A DNA stretch of 64,000 bases from Streptomyces puniciscabiei (GCF_006715785.1 NZ_VFNX01000002.1:930001-994000), one strand, 5' to 3'. Shown: positions 1 through 9,247, counted from the first letter of the stretch. Numbers and translations are program-made. The notes: generated by a model from the sequence alone, not told the origin.

Positions 1-787
1 CGGCGAAGTCGGGCCGGCCCGCCAGGCCGATCCACACCGTGGGCGGCGCGAACAGGCTGTCCACGCGGCCCGCCTCGATCAGGTCGAGCAGCCGGTCCCC
101 GTCGGGCGCGTCGAGGATGATGCTGGTCGCGCCGACGGCGAGGTACGGCAGCAGGAACACGTGCATCTGCGCCGAGTGGTACAGCGGCAGCGCGTGCGCC
201 GGACGGTCACCGGCGCTCAGGTCCAGGGCGGTGATCGCGCTCAGGTACTCGTGCACGAGGGCCCGGTGGGTCATCATCGCGCCCTTGGGCAGGGCGGTCG
301 TACCGGAGGTGTACAGCAGCTGCACCAGGTCCTCGGTGCGGGGTTCGGGCCCGTCGTACGGCGGTGTTCCGGGCAGCCGGTCGAGCAGCGAGCCCGCGGT
401 GTCCCTGAGCGGCAAGACCCGTACGCCGTCCGGGAGTCGGCCGGCGAGGTCCGGGTCGGCGAGGACGAGGGTGCTGCCGGACTGGCCGACCAGGTACGCC
501 AGGTCGTCCCCGGTCAGGTTGTGGTTCACCGGCACATGGACCAGGCCCGCGCGGGCGCAGGCCAGGAAGCCGATCAGGTAGGCGTCGGAGTTGTGGCCGT
601 AGGCGCCGACCCGGTCGCCCGGCGTGAGGCCCTGGGCGAGCAGCACCGAGGCCGCGCGGGAGACGGCGTCGTCGAGTTCCTCGTACGTCCAGCGGCGCCC
701 GCCGTACTCCACCGCCAGGCGGGCCGGGGTGCGCCGGGCACTGCGTCGCAGCACCCCGTCGACCGTGCTGCCGTGTCCCTGCGTCAT
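1..787 (-). CDS. AMP-dependent acyl-CoA synthetase/ligase, N-terminal part (runs off left edge)
   Basis: The visible 262 residues are the N-terminal half of an ANL-superfamily adenylate-forming enzyme, which activates a carboxylic acid as acyl-AMP and usually transfers it to CoA. The P-loop-like A3 motif reads YTSGTTALPKGA near residue 120, followed by a conserved PLYHSAQ segment. The start at 787 (ATG, MTQGHGSTVDG) is chosen because AGGATC lies about 9 bases upstream and homology-like sequence begins at once. Another ATG a few bases upstream, at 794, is in a different frame. The C-terminal domain with the catalytic lysine is outside the window, so substrate class cannot be judged. It is divergent from the P450 at 1018, separated by about 230 bp that must hold both promoters. 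Long-chain or aromatic acyl-CoA ligase are both possible. Confidence 0.88.
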   Translation of the reverse strand, partial: MTQGHGSTVDGVLRRSARRTPARLAVEYGGRRWTYEELDDAVSRAASVLLAQGLTPGDRVGAYGHNSDAYLIGFLACARAGLVHVPVNHNLTGDDLAYLVGQSGSTLVLADPDLAGRLPDGVRVLPLRDTAGSLLDRLPGTPPYDGPEPRTEDLVQLLYTSGTTALPKGAMMTHRALVHEYLSAITALDLSAGDRPAHALPLYHSAQMHVFLLPYLAVGATSIILDAPDGDRLLDLIEAGRVDSLFAPPTVWIGLAGRPDFA

Positions 788-979
788 GGCTCATGATCCT
801 GGGTCCGTCGCGGAGGCAGGTCAAGCACCGAGGGACGATCAGGAGGCATCAACGGCCGTTCGCCGAATGCGACTTTTGCATCTGTGTGCTTCTGTGCGCC
901 CCTTTGGAGAAAGGATTCGGGACACCGAGCACCACTGAACCTGGGCAGGACAAGTCTCGGGCGCAAAGTCCGTAGCAGT

Positions 980-998
980 TCACACATTTCCTGTGTGA
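980..998. promoter_or_regulatory. Inverted repeat in front of the P450 gene, candidate operator
   Basis: TCACACA at 980-986 and TGTGTGA at 992-998 form perfect 7-bp arms around TTTCC, ending 19 bases before the P450 start. A dyad at this distance fits a repressor or activator site for the P450-terpene synthase unit. The binding protein is unknown; the LAL regulator at 3600 is a candidate only by proximity. Confidence 0.4.
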
Positions 999-1017
999 CA
1001 TTGAGCAGGAGGCATTC

Positions 1018-2433
1018 ATGAGTCGTGCTGTGCCCGAACAGAAACCCACGTGGCGGACAGGTACTGCTCCCGGCATATTCCCACTCCTCGGCCACGGTAT
1101 CGCCTTGTACCGCCGCCCGCTGGCTTTTCTGAATTCCTTGCCCGCGCACGGGGATCTGGTCGAGATACGACTGGGCCCCCAGCGCGCCTGGATGGTGTGC
1201 CACCCGGAGCTCACCCACGAGGTGCTCATGGACCCGCACACCTTCGACAAGGGGGGCCCGCTGTACGACAGGCTCGGAAAGCTGATGGGAGACGGTCTCG
1301 TCACCTGCCGCCGGCCGACGCACCGGGACAAGCGCAGGCTGCTGCAGCCCGCCTTCCGCCCCTCCCACGCCGCCGCGTACACCGACCTCGTCACCGAGGA
1401 GGCCGAGTCGGTGTGCCACGGCTGGCGCACGGGCCGCACGGTTCCCGTCACCGAGGCGATGATGACCCTCACGACCCGCGTGATCAGCCGGGTCCTGCTC
1501 TCCGACTCGCTGGACGACACGACGACCGCCGAGGTACGGGACTGTCTCACGGACGTCGTCCGCGGCCTGTTCATCCGCACGGTCGTACCGATCGACCCCC
1601 TCTTCCGCCTCCCCACACCCGCCAACCGACGCTACCGGCACGCGCTCTCGCGCCTGCACGCGATCATCGACGCGGCGATCGCGGAGCGCCGCCGCGGCCC
1701 CGACCGCGACGACGTGCTGGGGACTCTGCTGGCGGCCGCGCGCGGCGACGGCGCAACGCCGCCGATCACCCATCAGGAGGTCCACGACCACCTGATCACA
1801 CTGCTGCTCACGGGCGTCGAGGCGCCGGCATTGTGCCTGGCCGACGCCTTCAGCCTGCTGGCCCGTCATCCGGAGGCGGAGCGCCGCCTGCACGCCGAGC
1901 TCGACGCCGTCCTCCCCGGCGGCCGACGGCCCGGCCCCGACGATCTGCCGCACCTCGTCCAGACCCGGTGCGTCGTCACCGAGACGCTGCGGCACTCGTC
2001 CCCCGGCTGGCTCTTCACCCGTGTGGCCACCAGGGAGACGGAACTCGCCGGGTGCCGGCTGCCCGAGGGAGCCACCGTTCTGTACAGCCCCTACCTCCTG
2101 CACCACGATCCCTCGTCGTTCCCCGAGCCCGAACGGTTCGACCCCGACCGCTGGTTGCCGGGCCGGGCCACCGCCGCACAGCGCCGTGCGCTGATGCCGT
2201 TCTCCGCGGGCAACCGCAAGTGCCTCGGCGACGAGTTCGCCATGGTGGAGGCCACCCTGGCGCTCGCGACCATCGCCGGCCGACGGCGGCTGCGGCATGT
2301 GCCCGGGTATGTCGAACAGCCACCGCGCCCCGCGATCACGCTGGGCCCACGTGCCCTGGTGATGGCCTGCGAAGCCCGTTCCCGTGCCTCGGATTCCCGG
2401 ACGGCAGGTGACCACGTTGTCGACAACGCATGA
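1018..2433 (+). CDS. Cytochrome P450 monooxygenase, terpene cluster
   Basis: A 471-residue P450 that probably oxidises the hydrocarbon made by the terpene synthase it overlaps. The heme-ligand loop FSAGNRKCLG carries the thiolate at C402. The K-helix ExxR is E322-R325 (ETLR), and the PERF/PDRW segment follows. The N-terminal APGIFPLLGHG stretch resembles P450s that act on sesquiterpenes such as the pentalenene oxidase type. The I-helix oxygen-binding motif reads TGVEAPA at 265-271: E268 is kept but the usual Thr after it is Ala269. No signal peptide is evident, so it is probably a soluble enzyme needing external ferredoxin and reductase, none of which is in the window. The start has AGGAGG 6-7 bases upstream. 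The stop overlaps the next gene, indicating co-translation. The family assignment is firm; the substrate is inferred. Confidence 0.95.
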   Translation: MSRAVPEQKPTWRTGTAPGIFPLLGHGIALYRRPLAFLNSLPAHGDLVEIRLGPQRAWMVCHPELTHEVLMDPHTFDKGGPLYDRLGKLMGDGLVTCRRPTHRDKRRLLQPAFRPSHAAAYTDLVTEEAESVCHGWRTGRTVPVTEAMMTLTTRVISRVLLSDSLDDTTTAEVRDCLTDVVRGLFIRTVVPIDPLFRLPTPANRRYRHALSRLHAIIDAAIAERRRGPDRDDVLGTLLAAARGDGATPPITHQEVHDHLITLLLTGVEAPALCLADAFSLLARHPEAERRLHAELDAVLPGGRRPGPDDLPHLVQTRCVVTETLRHSSPGWLFTRVATRETELAGCRLPEGATVLYSPYLLHHDPSSFPEPERFDPDRWLPGRATAAQRRALMPFSAGNRKCLGDEFAMVEATLALATIAGRRRLRHVPGYVEQPPRPAITLGPRALVMACEARSRASDSRTAGDHVVDNA

Positions 2434-3424
2434 GGAACTCACGGTCGGGGTTCCCGAGACAGTTGCGGTCCCCACCCTCAGGGACCTCATCGACCGCCAC
2501 CTCCACATGCCCTTCCCCTTCCAGCGCAACCCCCATGAATCCGAGGCCGCGGCCGGTGTCGACGCATGGCTGAGGACGTGGGGGCTCACCGACGAACCGG
2601 GTGTGGCGGCGATGATCATCCGCACGCGTCCGGCCGAGCTCGCCTCCTACAACAGCCCCACCATGGATCCCGGTCTTCTCCAGATCATGGCCGATCAGAT
2701 CGCCTACCAGTTCGTGTTCGACGACCGTGCGGAGGACACGGGTCGCCGCTCACCGGGCAGGCTGCTGCCCATGCTGTGCGAGAGCATCGCGATTCTGCGG
2801 GACGGCCAGCCGCCCCGCACCCCTCTGGGAGCGGCTCTGGCCGATCTCCACCGGCAGGTCCGGGAACGGTGCACACCAGCGCAGACCGCGCGCTGGGCCT
2901 GGAAAAGCCGGGAATACGTACACGGCCTGCTGTACGAAGCGGTGGCTCAGACCCACCCCTTTCTCCTGCGGACCGGAGAGTGCACCTCGATACGGTCGCT
3001 GACCGCCGGCGTCGAACCGTTCTATCCGTTGTGCGAAGCCGCCCAGCCGTATGAGCTGTCCCCTGCCGAACTCCACCATCCCGTCGTACGGCGGCTGACC
3101 CGGCTGTCGGCCGATGCGGCGGTGTGGATACCCGACCTCTTCTCCGCGGTGAAGGAACAGCGCGCCGGCGAAATGGTCAATCTGGCCCTCGCCCACCAGC
3201 GCGAGCACCGGTGCTCGCTGCAGACCGCCGTCCTCCTGGCCATCCAGCAGATCAACGACACCATCGAGGAGTTCCAGAAGCTCTACGCGGGGATCAAACC
3301 GCAGTTGAGCCCGGCAGGCGTCGGCTATGTGGAGGGCATGATCGGCTGGATCCGCGGGTGTTACCACTGGTCACGCACCGTGCCGCGCTACGCGGACGTG
3401 ACGTCCGTACCCGCCGAGCCGTAG
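2408..3424 (+). CDS. Class I terpene synthase (cyclase) with altered NSE motif
   Basis: An isoprenoid cyclase of about 338 residues (numbering here from an alternative GTG at 2384). Such enzymes ionise a prenyl diphosphate with Mg2+ and cyclise the cation. The Asp-rich motif is DDRAED at 113-118. The second metal motif reads PDLFSAVKE at 250-258, where the family has NDxxSxxxE: D251, S254 and E258 are kept but the first Asn is Pro250. The C-terminal R335-Y336 pair matches the conserved RY. The PFPFQRNP and WSRTVPRY segments are typical of bacterial sesquiterpene cyclases. GTG 2408 is preferred because GGA lies 6 bases upstream; GTG 2384 is possible. It overlaps the P450 stop, so the two form one unit. 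The size suggests a sesqui- or monoterpene product, which the sequence cannot resolve. Confidence 0.9.
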   Translation: MTTLSTTHEELTVGVPETVAVPTLRDLIDRHLHMPFPFQRNPHESEAAAGVDAWLRTWGLTDEPGVAAMIIRTRPAELASYNSPTMDPGLLQIMADQIAYQFVFDDRAEDTGRRSPGRLLPMLCESIAILRDGQPPRTPLGAALADLHRQVRERCTPAQTARWAWKSREYVHGLLYEAVAQTHPFLLRTGECTSIRSLTAGVEPFYPLCEAAQPYELSPAELHHPVVRRLTRLSADAAVWIPDLFSAVKEQRAGEMVNLALAHQREHRCSLQTAVLLAIQQINDTIEEFQKLYAGIKPQLSPAGVGYVEGMIGWIRGCYHWSRTVPRYADVTSVPAEP

Positions 3425-3599
3425 TCGCCCTGCCGGATCGCGGCGGGAGCGGGTGCATTCAGACCCCATACCCAGCGAGCGGGCATTCTCCCATCCCCCG
3501 GCCGCGGATTCACCTCATGGAGTCCGGTCCGACCTGCCTGACCGCCTCGAGGCGTACGCTCGGCTTCCCCGGGCCGAACGAAAGAAGGCGGTACGGCAC

Positions 3600-6509
3600 A
3601 TGGCGATGGAGCCGCGGCAATCGATCACGGAGCAGCGGATGTTGATCGAGCGCCGACAGGAACTTCAGGCTCTGGACGCCGCGTTCCAGGAGTTGCGGCG
3701 CACCACGGACGGCGTGCCGCGGGCGAGGCGCAGCGGAGTGCTCGCCTTCACCGGGCCGGCCGGGCTGGGCAAGACCGCGCTCGTCACGGAAGCACGTGCC
3801 CGGGCCGCCGCGCATGGATTCACGGTGCTGTCGGGCAGGGGCGGGGAGACGGAAACGGGGTCGGCGTTCCGCGTGGTGCGCCAGTTGGTGCAGCCGTCGC
3901 TGGCCGCCATGGACGGGACGGAACTCCGCTCCTTCCTCGGAAGTTGGTACGACATCGTCGCCCCCGCGCTCGGTCTCGAGGCAAGGGGATCGGCCCCCGC
4001 GCCGGACCCGACCGGGGTGCGCGAGGGCCTCGACTGGGTCATGACGCGTCTCACCGTGCAGAAGGCCCCCGTCGTCCTGCTGCTCGACGATCTGCACTGG
4101 GCGGACGCCGAGTCACTGAGCTGGCTCGCCTCCTTCGCCCCGCGGGTCGAGGACCTTCCGCTGCTGATCGTGACGGCCTACCGGCCCGACGAGCTGCCGC
4201 CCGAGGCGAGCGAGTTCCGTTCGCTGGCCGGACACCGGGGCAACCGCCCCCATGACCTGGCACTGCTCACCGCCGACGGCGTGGCGCAGATCGTCAGGAG
4301 CGAAATCGGGGAGGCGGCCGAGGACCGGTTCTGCAAGGAATGCTGGTCGGCCACCGGCGGAAGCCCCTTCGAGGCGGTGGAGCTCGCCATCGGACTCGCC
4401 GAGCGGAAGCTGAGCGGCACCGAGGACGAACTGCCCGTGATGCGCGAGCTCGCGGCGGCGATCAAGGGGCCGGGGCTGATCGAGCGGCTGGAACGGCTGG
4501 ACACGGCGACCGTCCGCTTCGCGCACACCGCGGCCGTACTGGGTTCACCCTTCTCACCGCGACTTGCCGCGAGCATCGCGGTGCTCGGCGACGAGGCCGT
4601 CGCCGAGGCCACCCAGAAGTTGCGCGCGGCCCGGATCCTCGCCGACGGCCACGGACCCGAGGGCGAGCTGGAGTTCGTTCATCCGCTCATCGCCACGACC
4701 ATCTACCGCTCCATCCGCACGGGCTTCCGGGTCGGTCTGCACAACACCGCCGCGCAGACCGTGCTGGCCGCGGGATACGGCCCCACCGCCGCCGCGCGGC
4801 ATTTGCTGGAGGTCCCTTGCGAGGGCAGTCCGGAAACGGTCGCATGCCTGCGCGAGGCAGCTCGCGCATACCTCCGCGCCGGGGCGACCGAGGCTGCCCG
4901 GCGTCTGCTGGCCCGCGCGCTGCAGGAGCCGCCCCTCCCCGAGGACCGGGCCGCGCTCCTTCACGAACTCGCATGCGCCACGTTCCTGATCGAGCCGACA
5001 GCCACGGTGCGCCATCTCCGTCAGGCCCTGGCGGAGCGCGACATCGACCCCGATCTGCGTGCCTCCATCGTCTTCCGGCTGACGCAGGCTCTGGCGCACA
5101 CCGATCAGCTGGCCGAGGCCGTGACCGTGGCCGCGCAAGAGGCGAAGCAGGCCGGGAGTCCGCGCGTCAAACTGCGGATGCAGGCCGATCAGTTCGTCTG
5201 GAGCATGGTCCGCACCGACGACCCCGACTCACCCGCCCGCTCCCGGACACTGGCACGGCTGGCCGAGCAGTTGCCCGGCCGCAGTCTGGAGGAGCGCTAC
5301 ATCCTGGGACTGCGGGCCTGGGACGCCGTCAAGCGCGGCGAACCGCGGGAGACCGCCCTCGCGTATGCCGAGAAGGCACTCCACGGCGGCATGAGCTGGA
5401 TCGACGAGAACCACGGTTTCGAGGTACCCGTGTCGGTCGCCCTGGTGTTCATGTACGGCGACCAGCCGCGACGGGCCGAGGAGTTGTTCAACAAGGGCAT
5501 CGCCGAGTGCGTGGCCAAGGGCTGGCGCGGCTCCCATCTGTCCCTCGGCCAGACGCTGGCCGGCTACATCCGCTACCACCGCGGCTGCCTGGCCGAGGCC
5601 GAGGATCTCGCACGGGAGGGTCTGCGCATCGCCCACAAGGTGCCGGGGGCCGTGCCCGCGCAGTGGTTCGCCGTCGGCATCCTGATCCAGACACTGCTGG
5701 CCCGTGGCCGCATCGGTGAGGCGCGCGCACTTGCCGACGAGCACGGCTTCGGTGAGACGACTCCGAACGCCGTCATCTACCCCGATCCCCGGACGGTGTA
5801 CGCGGAACTGCTCCTGGCGGAGGGACGGCACGCCGATGCGGCGGTGCTGTTGTCCTCGGTCGGGGGCTGGCTGGACGGGCGGGCGTGGCGGAACCCGGCC
5901 TGGTGCCCGTGGCAGCTCCGCCTCGCCTCCGCGCTCGCCCCGACCGCCCCGGACGAGGCGGTCGGCCGCGCCCGGGACGCCGTGAAACGCGCCCGGGACT
6001 TCGGCGCCGCCTCCACCATCGGCCAGGCCCTGCACACCCTCGCCGAGGTGACCGGCGGGCCGGCGGCACTCGACCTGTACGCCGAGGCCGTCGACCACCT
6101 GGAACAGTCCCCCGCCGCCTACGAGCTCGCCCGCGCCCAGATCGGGCACGGCGCCGCGCTGTCCCGCAACGGGCGGCTGCAGGAGGCCGCCGACCGGCTC
6201 TACCAGGGCCTGGAAGGCGCCGTCCACTGCGGGGCCGAGGCACTGGCCGCCCGGGCCCGGGAAGAACTCTCGGTGGCCGGTCTGCGCCCGCTGCCACTGC
6301 GTTACGTGCAGGCGGACACCCTGAACGCCCAGGAACGCCGGGCCGCCGAACTGATCGCGCGGGGACACCCGATGGCGGTCGTCGCCAAGGAACTGCGCCT
6401 CACCGAGCAAGGCGTACGGTTGTTGCTGTCCTGTGTGTACCGCAAGACCGGCACCGACGCCGCCGGCCTCGCCGCATTCCTGGAGAGCTGTCCGCGCCAT
6501 CGCCCTTGA
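3600..6509 (+). CDS. LAL-type LuxR-family transcriptional regulator (large ATP-binding)
   Basis: A 969-residue regulator of the MalT/LAL class: an N-terminal ATPase, a long helical middle region and a C-terminal LuxR helix-turn-helix. Walker A is GPAGLGKT with K58. Walker B is VVLLLDDLHWAD with D163-D164. The middle (about 330-900) is rich in TPR-like helices. The HTH lies at about 907-965 (LNAQERRAAELIARG...TEQGVRLLLSCVYRKTG). It is recognisable but degenerate, since the usual KTVexHl recognition helix is not evident. An open frame extends upstream to 3453, but ATG 3600 is preferred because GAAAGAAGG precedes it and the AMEPRQ...LIERRQEL segment is the usual LAL start. It lies 175 bp behind the terpene synthase in the same direction. 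LALs are usually cluster-situated activators, so control of the P450-terpene unit is inferred. Confidence 0.9.
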   Translation: MAMEPRQSITEQRMLIERRQELQALDAAFQELRRTTDGVPRARRSGVLAFTGPAGLGKTALVTEARARAAAHGFTVLSGRGGETETGSAFRVVRQLVQPSLAAMDGTELRSFLGSWYDIVAPALGLEARGSAPAPDPTGVREGLDWVMTRLTVQKAPVVLLLDDLHWADAESLSWLASFAPRVEDLPLLIVTAYRPDELPPEASEFRSLAGHRGNRPHDLALLTADGVAQIVRSEIGEAAEDRFCKECWSATGGSPFEAVELAIGLAERKLSGTEDELPVMRELAAAIKGPGLIERLERLDTATVRFAHTAAVLGSPFSPRLAASIAVLGDEAVAEATQKLRAARILADGHGPEGELEFVHPLIATTIYRSIRTGFRVGLHNTAAQTVLAAGYGPTAAARHLLEVPCEGSPETVACLREAARAYLRAGATEAARRLLARALQEPPLPEDRAALLHELACATFLIEPTATVRHLRQALAERDIDPDLRASIVFRLTQALAHTDQLAEAVTVAAQEAKQAGSPRVKLRMQADQFVWSMVRTDDPDSPARSRTLARLAEQLPGRSLEERYILGLRAWDAVKRGEPRETALAYAEKALHGGMSWIDENHGFEVPVSVALVFMYGDQPRRAEELFNKGIAECVAKGWRGSHLSLGQTLAGYIRYHRGCLAEAEDLAREGLRIAHKVPGAVPAQWFAVGILIQTLLARGRIGEARALADEHGFGETTPNAVIYPDPRTVYAELLLAEGRHADAAVLLSSVGGWLDGRAWRNPAWCPWQLRLASALAPTAPDEAVGRARDAVKRARDFGAASTIGQALHTLAEVTGGPAALDLYAEAVDHLEQSPAAYELARAQIGHGAALSRNGRLQEAADRLYQGLEGAVHCGAEALAARAREELSVAGLRPLPLRYVQADTLNAQERRAAELIARGHPMAVVAKELRLTEQGVRLLLSCVYRKTGTDAAGLAAFLESCPRHRP

Positions 6510-6545
6510 AGCCGTCGGACCCGGGCCGCGGCGTGGCGCCCGTGG

Positions 6546-8099
6546 TCACACCGCCCGCGCCCGCCCCTCCCAGTACGGCTCCCGCAACCGCCGCTTGTAC
6601 AGCTTGCCGTTGGGGTCGCGGGGCATCTCGGTGATGAAGTCGACGCTCTTGGGCCGCTTGTAGCCGGCCAGCCGTTCCGTGCAGTGGTCGAGGAGGGCGG
6701 CGGCGAGGGCCGGGCCGGGCTCGTGGCCGGGGGCGGGTTCGACCACGGCCTTGACCTCCTCGCCCCAGTCGTCGTGCGGGATGCCGAAGGCGGCCGCGTC
6801 GGCGACGGCCGGGTGGGAGAGCAGCACGGACTCGATCTCGGCCGGGTAGATGTTGACCCCGCCGGAGATGATCATGTCGATCTTGCGGTCGCGGAGGAAG
6901 AGGTAGCCGTCCTCGTCCAGGTAGCCGAGGTCGCCGACGGTGAAGAAGTCGCCGATGCGGTTCTTGCGGGTCTTGTCCTCGTCCTTGTGGTACGAGAAGC
7001 CGCCCGTGCTCATCTTCATGTAGACCGTGCCCAGTTGACCCGCGGGGAGCCGGTTGCCGTCGTCGTCGAAGACCGCCAGCTCGCTGATGGGCCAGGCCTT
7101 GCCGACGGTGCCGGGCTTCTTCAGCCAGTCCTCGGCGGTGGCGAAGGCACCACCGCCCTCGCTGGCCGCGTAGTACTCCTCCACACAGTGGCCCCACCAG
7201 TCGATCATGGCCCGCTTGACGTGGTCCGGGCAGGGGGCGGCGCCGTGGATGGCGTGCCGCATGGACGAGACGTCGTAGCGGGCCTTCACCTCGTCGGGGA
7301 GGGCGAGGAGCCGGTGGAACTGGGTCGGGACCATATGGGTGTGCGTGCACCGGTGGGTGTCGATCAGGCGCAGCATCTCCTGCGGGGTCCACCTGTCCAT
7401 CAGGACCAGACGGTGGCCGATGTGCAGGGACGCGCCCGCGAACTGCAGGACCGCCGTGTGGTACAGCGGCGAGCAGACCAGGTGGACGTTGTCGTCGAAG
7501 GGCTTGATGCCGAAGATCCCGAGGAAACCGCCCAGGTAGGCCTCCTCGGGGATCTTGCCGGGCAGCGGGCGGCGAATGCCGCGCGGGCGTCCGGTCGTAC
7601 CGGAGGTGTAGTTCATGACCCAGCCGAGTTCCCGGCCGTCGGGTGCGGACTCCGGTCGCCCGTCCAGCAGGTGGGCGTACGGCCGGAAGCCCTCGACCGC
7701 GCCGACCGCGTACCGGTGCGTGCCCGGCAGCCCGGCCTCGTCGGCGGCCCGGCGCGCCGCGTCGCCGAACCGCTCGTGCGCGATGAGCACCTTGGCGCCG
7801 GAGTCGGCGACGATCCAGGCGATCTCGGGGCCGACCAGGTGGTGGTTGACCGGGACCAGATAGAGGCCGGCCTGGGTGGCGGCCAGGTAGGCGGTGAGGA
7901 ACTCGACGCCGTTCGGCAGGACGACGGCGAAGGCGTCGCCGCGCTCCAGGCCGGCCGCGCGCAGGCCGTGGACGAGCCGGTTGGCGGCGCCGTGCAGCCG
8001 TCCGGCGGTCCACTCCTCGCCGTCGGGGGCGATGAGCACCGTGCGGTCGGGGTCGCCCGTGGCCTGGGCCCAGAATCCGGCGGGGGGCGTGCTGGTCAC
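6546..8099 (-). CDS. Acyl-CoA synthetase (class I adenylate-forming enzyme)
   Basis: A 517-residue ANL-family ligase that should convert a fatty or related carboxylic acid to its acyl-CoA. Motifs visible in order are NYTSGTTGRPRGI (A3), YYAASEGGG (A5 region), TVGDLGYLDEDGYLFLRDRKIDMI (A7/A8) and PRDPNGKLYKRRL with the C-terminal catalytic lysine. The GTG start at 8099 overlaps the stop of the upstream nitronate monooxygenase-like gene by 4 bp (8096-8099), so the two are translationally coupled. An open frame continues far upstream of 8099, but that sequence is the other gene read out of frame. The pairing with an FMN oxidase and a phytoene-desaturase-like protein suggests lipid or xenobiotic catabolism. 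The substrate cannot be read from the sequence. Confidence 0.93.
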   Translation of the reverse strand: MTSTPPAGFWAQATGDPDRTVLIAPDGEEWTAGRLHGAANRLVHGLRAAGLERGDAFAVVLPNGVEFLTAYLAATQAGLYLVPVNHHLVGPEIAWIVADSGAKVLIAHERFGDAARRAADEAGLPGTHRYAVGAVEGFRPYAHLLDGRPESAPDGRELGWVMNYTSGTTGRPRGIRRPLPGKIPEEAYLGGFLGIFGIKPFDDNVHLVCSPLYHTAVLQFAGASLHIGHRLVLMDRWTPQEMLRLIDTHRCTHTHMVPTQFHRLLALPDEVKARYDVSSMRHAIHGAAPCPDHVKRAMIDWWGHCVEEYYAASEGGGAFATAEDWLKKPGTVGKAWPISELAVFDDDGNRLPAGQLGTVYMKMSTGGFSYHKDEDKTRKNRIGDFFTVGDLGYLDEDGYLFLRDRKIDMIISGGVNIYPAEIESVLLSHPAVADAAAFGIPHDDWGEEVKAVVEPAPGHEPGPALAAALLDHCTERLAGYKRPKSVDFITEMPRDPNGKLYKRRLREPYWEGRARAV

Positions 8100-9205
8100 T
8101 TGCCGCTCCTTCCGGCGATGCGGTTGATGCGGTCCACGGCCTTCTCGAAGCCGCGGGTGAGGTCGTCGAAGACGGCCTGGACGCTGCGTTCGCTGCTCAT
8201 CCGGCCGACGATCTGCCCGACCGGCGTGCCGAGCAGCGGTTCGACCTCGTACTTCTGGATCCGGGACACCGCCTCGGCCACCAGCAGCCCCTGCAGCGGC
8301 ATGGGCAGGGTGCCGGGACCGGCCGGGTCGTCCCAGGCGTCGGTCCACTCGGTACGCAGCTGGCGTGCGGGCTTGCCCGTGAGGGCACGGGAGCGGACGG
8401 TGTCGCCGGACCCGGCGGCGAGCAGCTTGCGGGTCAGGGCGGGCGAGTGCAGGTCGGCTTCTGTGGTGGTCAGCCATATCGAGCCAAGCCACACACCCTG
8501 CGCGCCGAGTGTGAGTGCGGCAGCCACCTGTTGCCCGCTGCCGATGCCGCCCGCGGCCAGGACGGGCAGCGGGTCGACGGCGTCCACGATCTCGGGGGTG
8601 AGCACCATGGTGGCGATCTCGCCGGTGTGACCGCCGGCCTCGTAGCCCTGCGCGACGACGATGTCGATGCCCGCCTCCTGGTGCTTGCGGGCGTGCCGGG
8701 CGCTGCCGGCGAGGGCGGCGACCAGCACGCCCCGGTCGTGGGCGCGGGCGACGACGTCGGGGGGCGGCGAGCCGAGGGCGTTGGCGAGCAGCTTGATCGG
8801 GTAGTCGAAGGCGACGTCGAGCTGGGTGCGGGCGACCTGCTCCATCCATCCGGTGATGCGCCACCCGGACGCCTCGCCCTCGGCCAGTTCGGCGACGCCG
8901 TACTTGGCGAGGGTGTCCCGCACGAACTGCCGGTGCCCCTCGGGGATCATCGCCTCGACCTCCGCCTCGGTCACGCCCTCGACCTTCTTCGCCGGCATGA
9001 CGACGTCCAGCCCGTAGGGCCGGCCGCCGGCGTGCTCGTCGAGCCAGTCGAGGTCGCGCTTGAGGTCGTCGGGGGCGGTGTAGCGGACCGCGCCGAGCAC
9101 GCCGAAGCCGCCGGCCCGGCTGATGGCCGCGGCGACGGCGGGGAACGGCGTGAAGCCGAAGACGGCGTGCTCGACTCCCAGTTTCCTGCTCAGCTCCGTC
9201 TGCAT
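8096..9205 (-). CDS. Nitronate monooxygenase / 2-nitropropane dioxygenase-like FMN enzyme
   Basis: A 369-residue TIM-barrel flavoprotein. The N-terminus (GVEHAVFGFTPFPAVAAAISRAGGFGVLG) is the usual start of the family. The FMN-binding signatures are AQGYEAGGHTGEIAT and PVLAAGGIGSGQQVAAAL, with GAQGVWLGS after them. Relatives oxidise nitronates, while others in actinobacteria act as enoyl or trans-acting reductases of lipid metabolism. The ATG at 9205 is the first codon matching the family. It is the first gene of a two-gene unit with the acyl-CoA synthetase, with a 4-bp overlap. A 17-bp dyad at 9248-9264 sits 43 bases upstream of its start. The real substrate is unknown. Confidence 0.9.
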   Translation of the reverse strand: MQTELSRKLGVEHAVFGFTPFPAVAAAISRAGGFGVLGAVRYTAPDDLKRDLDWLDEHAGGRPYGLDVVMPAKKVEGVTEAEVEAMIPEGHRQFVRDTLAKYGVAELAEGEASGWRITGWMEQVARTQLDVAFDYPIKLLANALGSPPPDVVARAHDRGVLVAALAGSARHARKHQEAGIDIVVAQGYEAGGHTGEIATMVLTPEIVDAVDPLPVLAAGGIGSGQQVAAALTLGAQGVWLGSIWLTTTEADLHSPALTRKLLAAGSGDTVRSRALTGKPARQLRTEWTDAWDDPAGPGTLPMPLQGLLVAEAVSRIQKYEVEPLLGTPVGQIVGRMSSERSVQAVFDDLTRGFEKAVDRINRIAGRSGK

Positions 9206-9247
9206 GGGCGCAGGATGCCGCAGCCGGCCGGACGACGGAAGAGGATT

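Noticed and set aside
784..2625. A 613-codon minus-strand frame covering the P450
   Set aside because: Shadow of the P450 reading frame; no family-like motifs, Arg/Gly-rich.
1018..3424. Albaflavenone- or geosmin-type identity for the P450/terpene pair
   Set aside because: Gene order is reversed compared with the albaflavenone operon (cyclase first) and the cyclase NSE motif differs. Geosmin synthase is a two-domain protein of over 700 residues.
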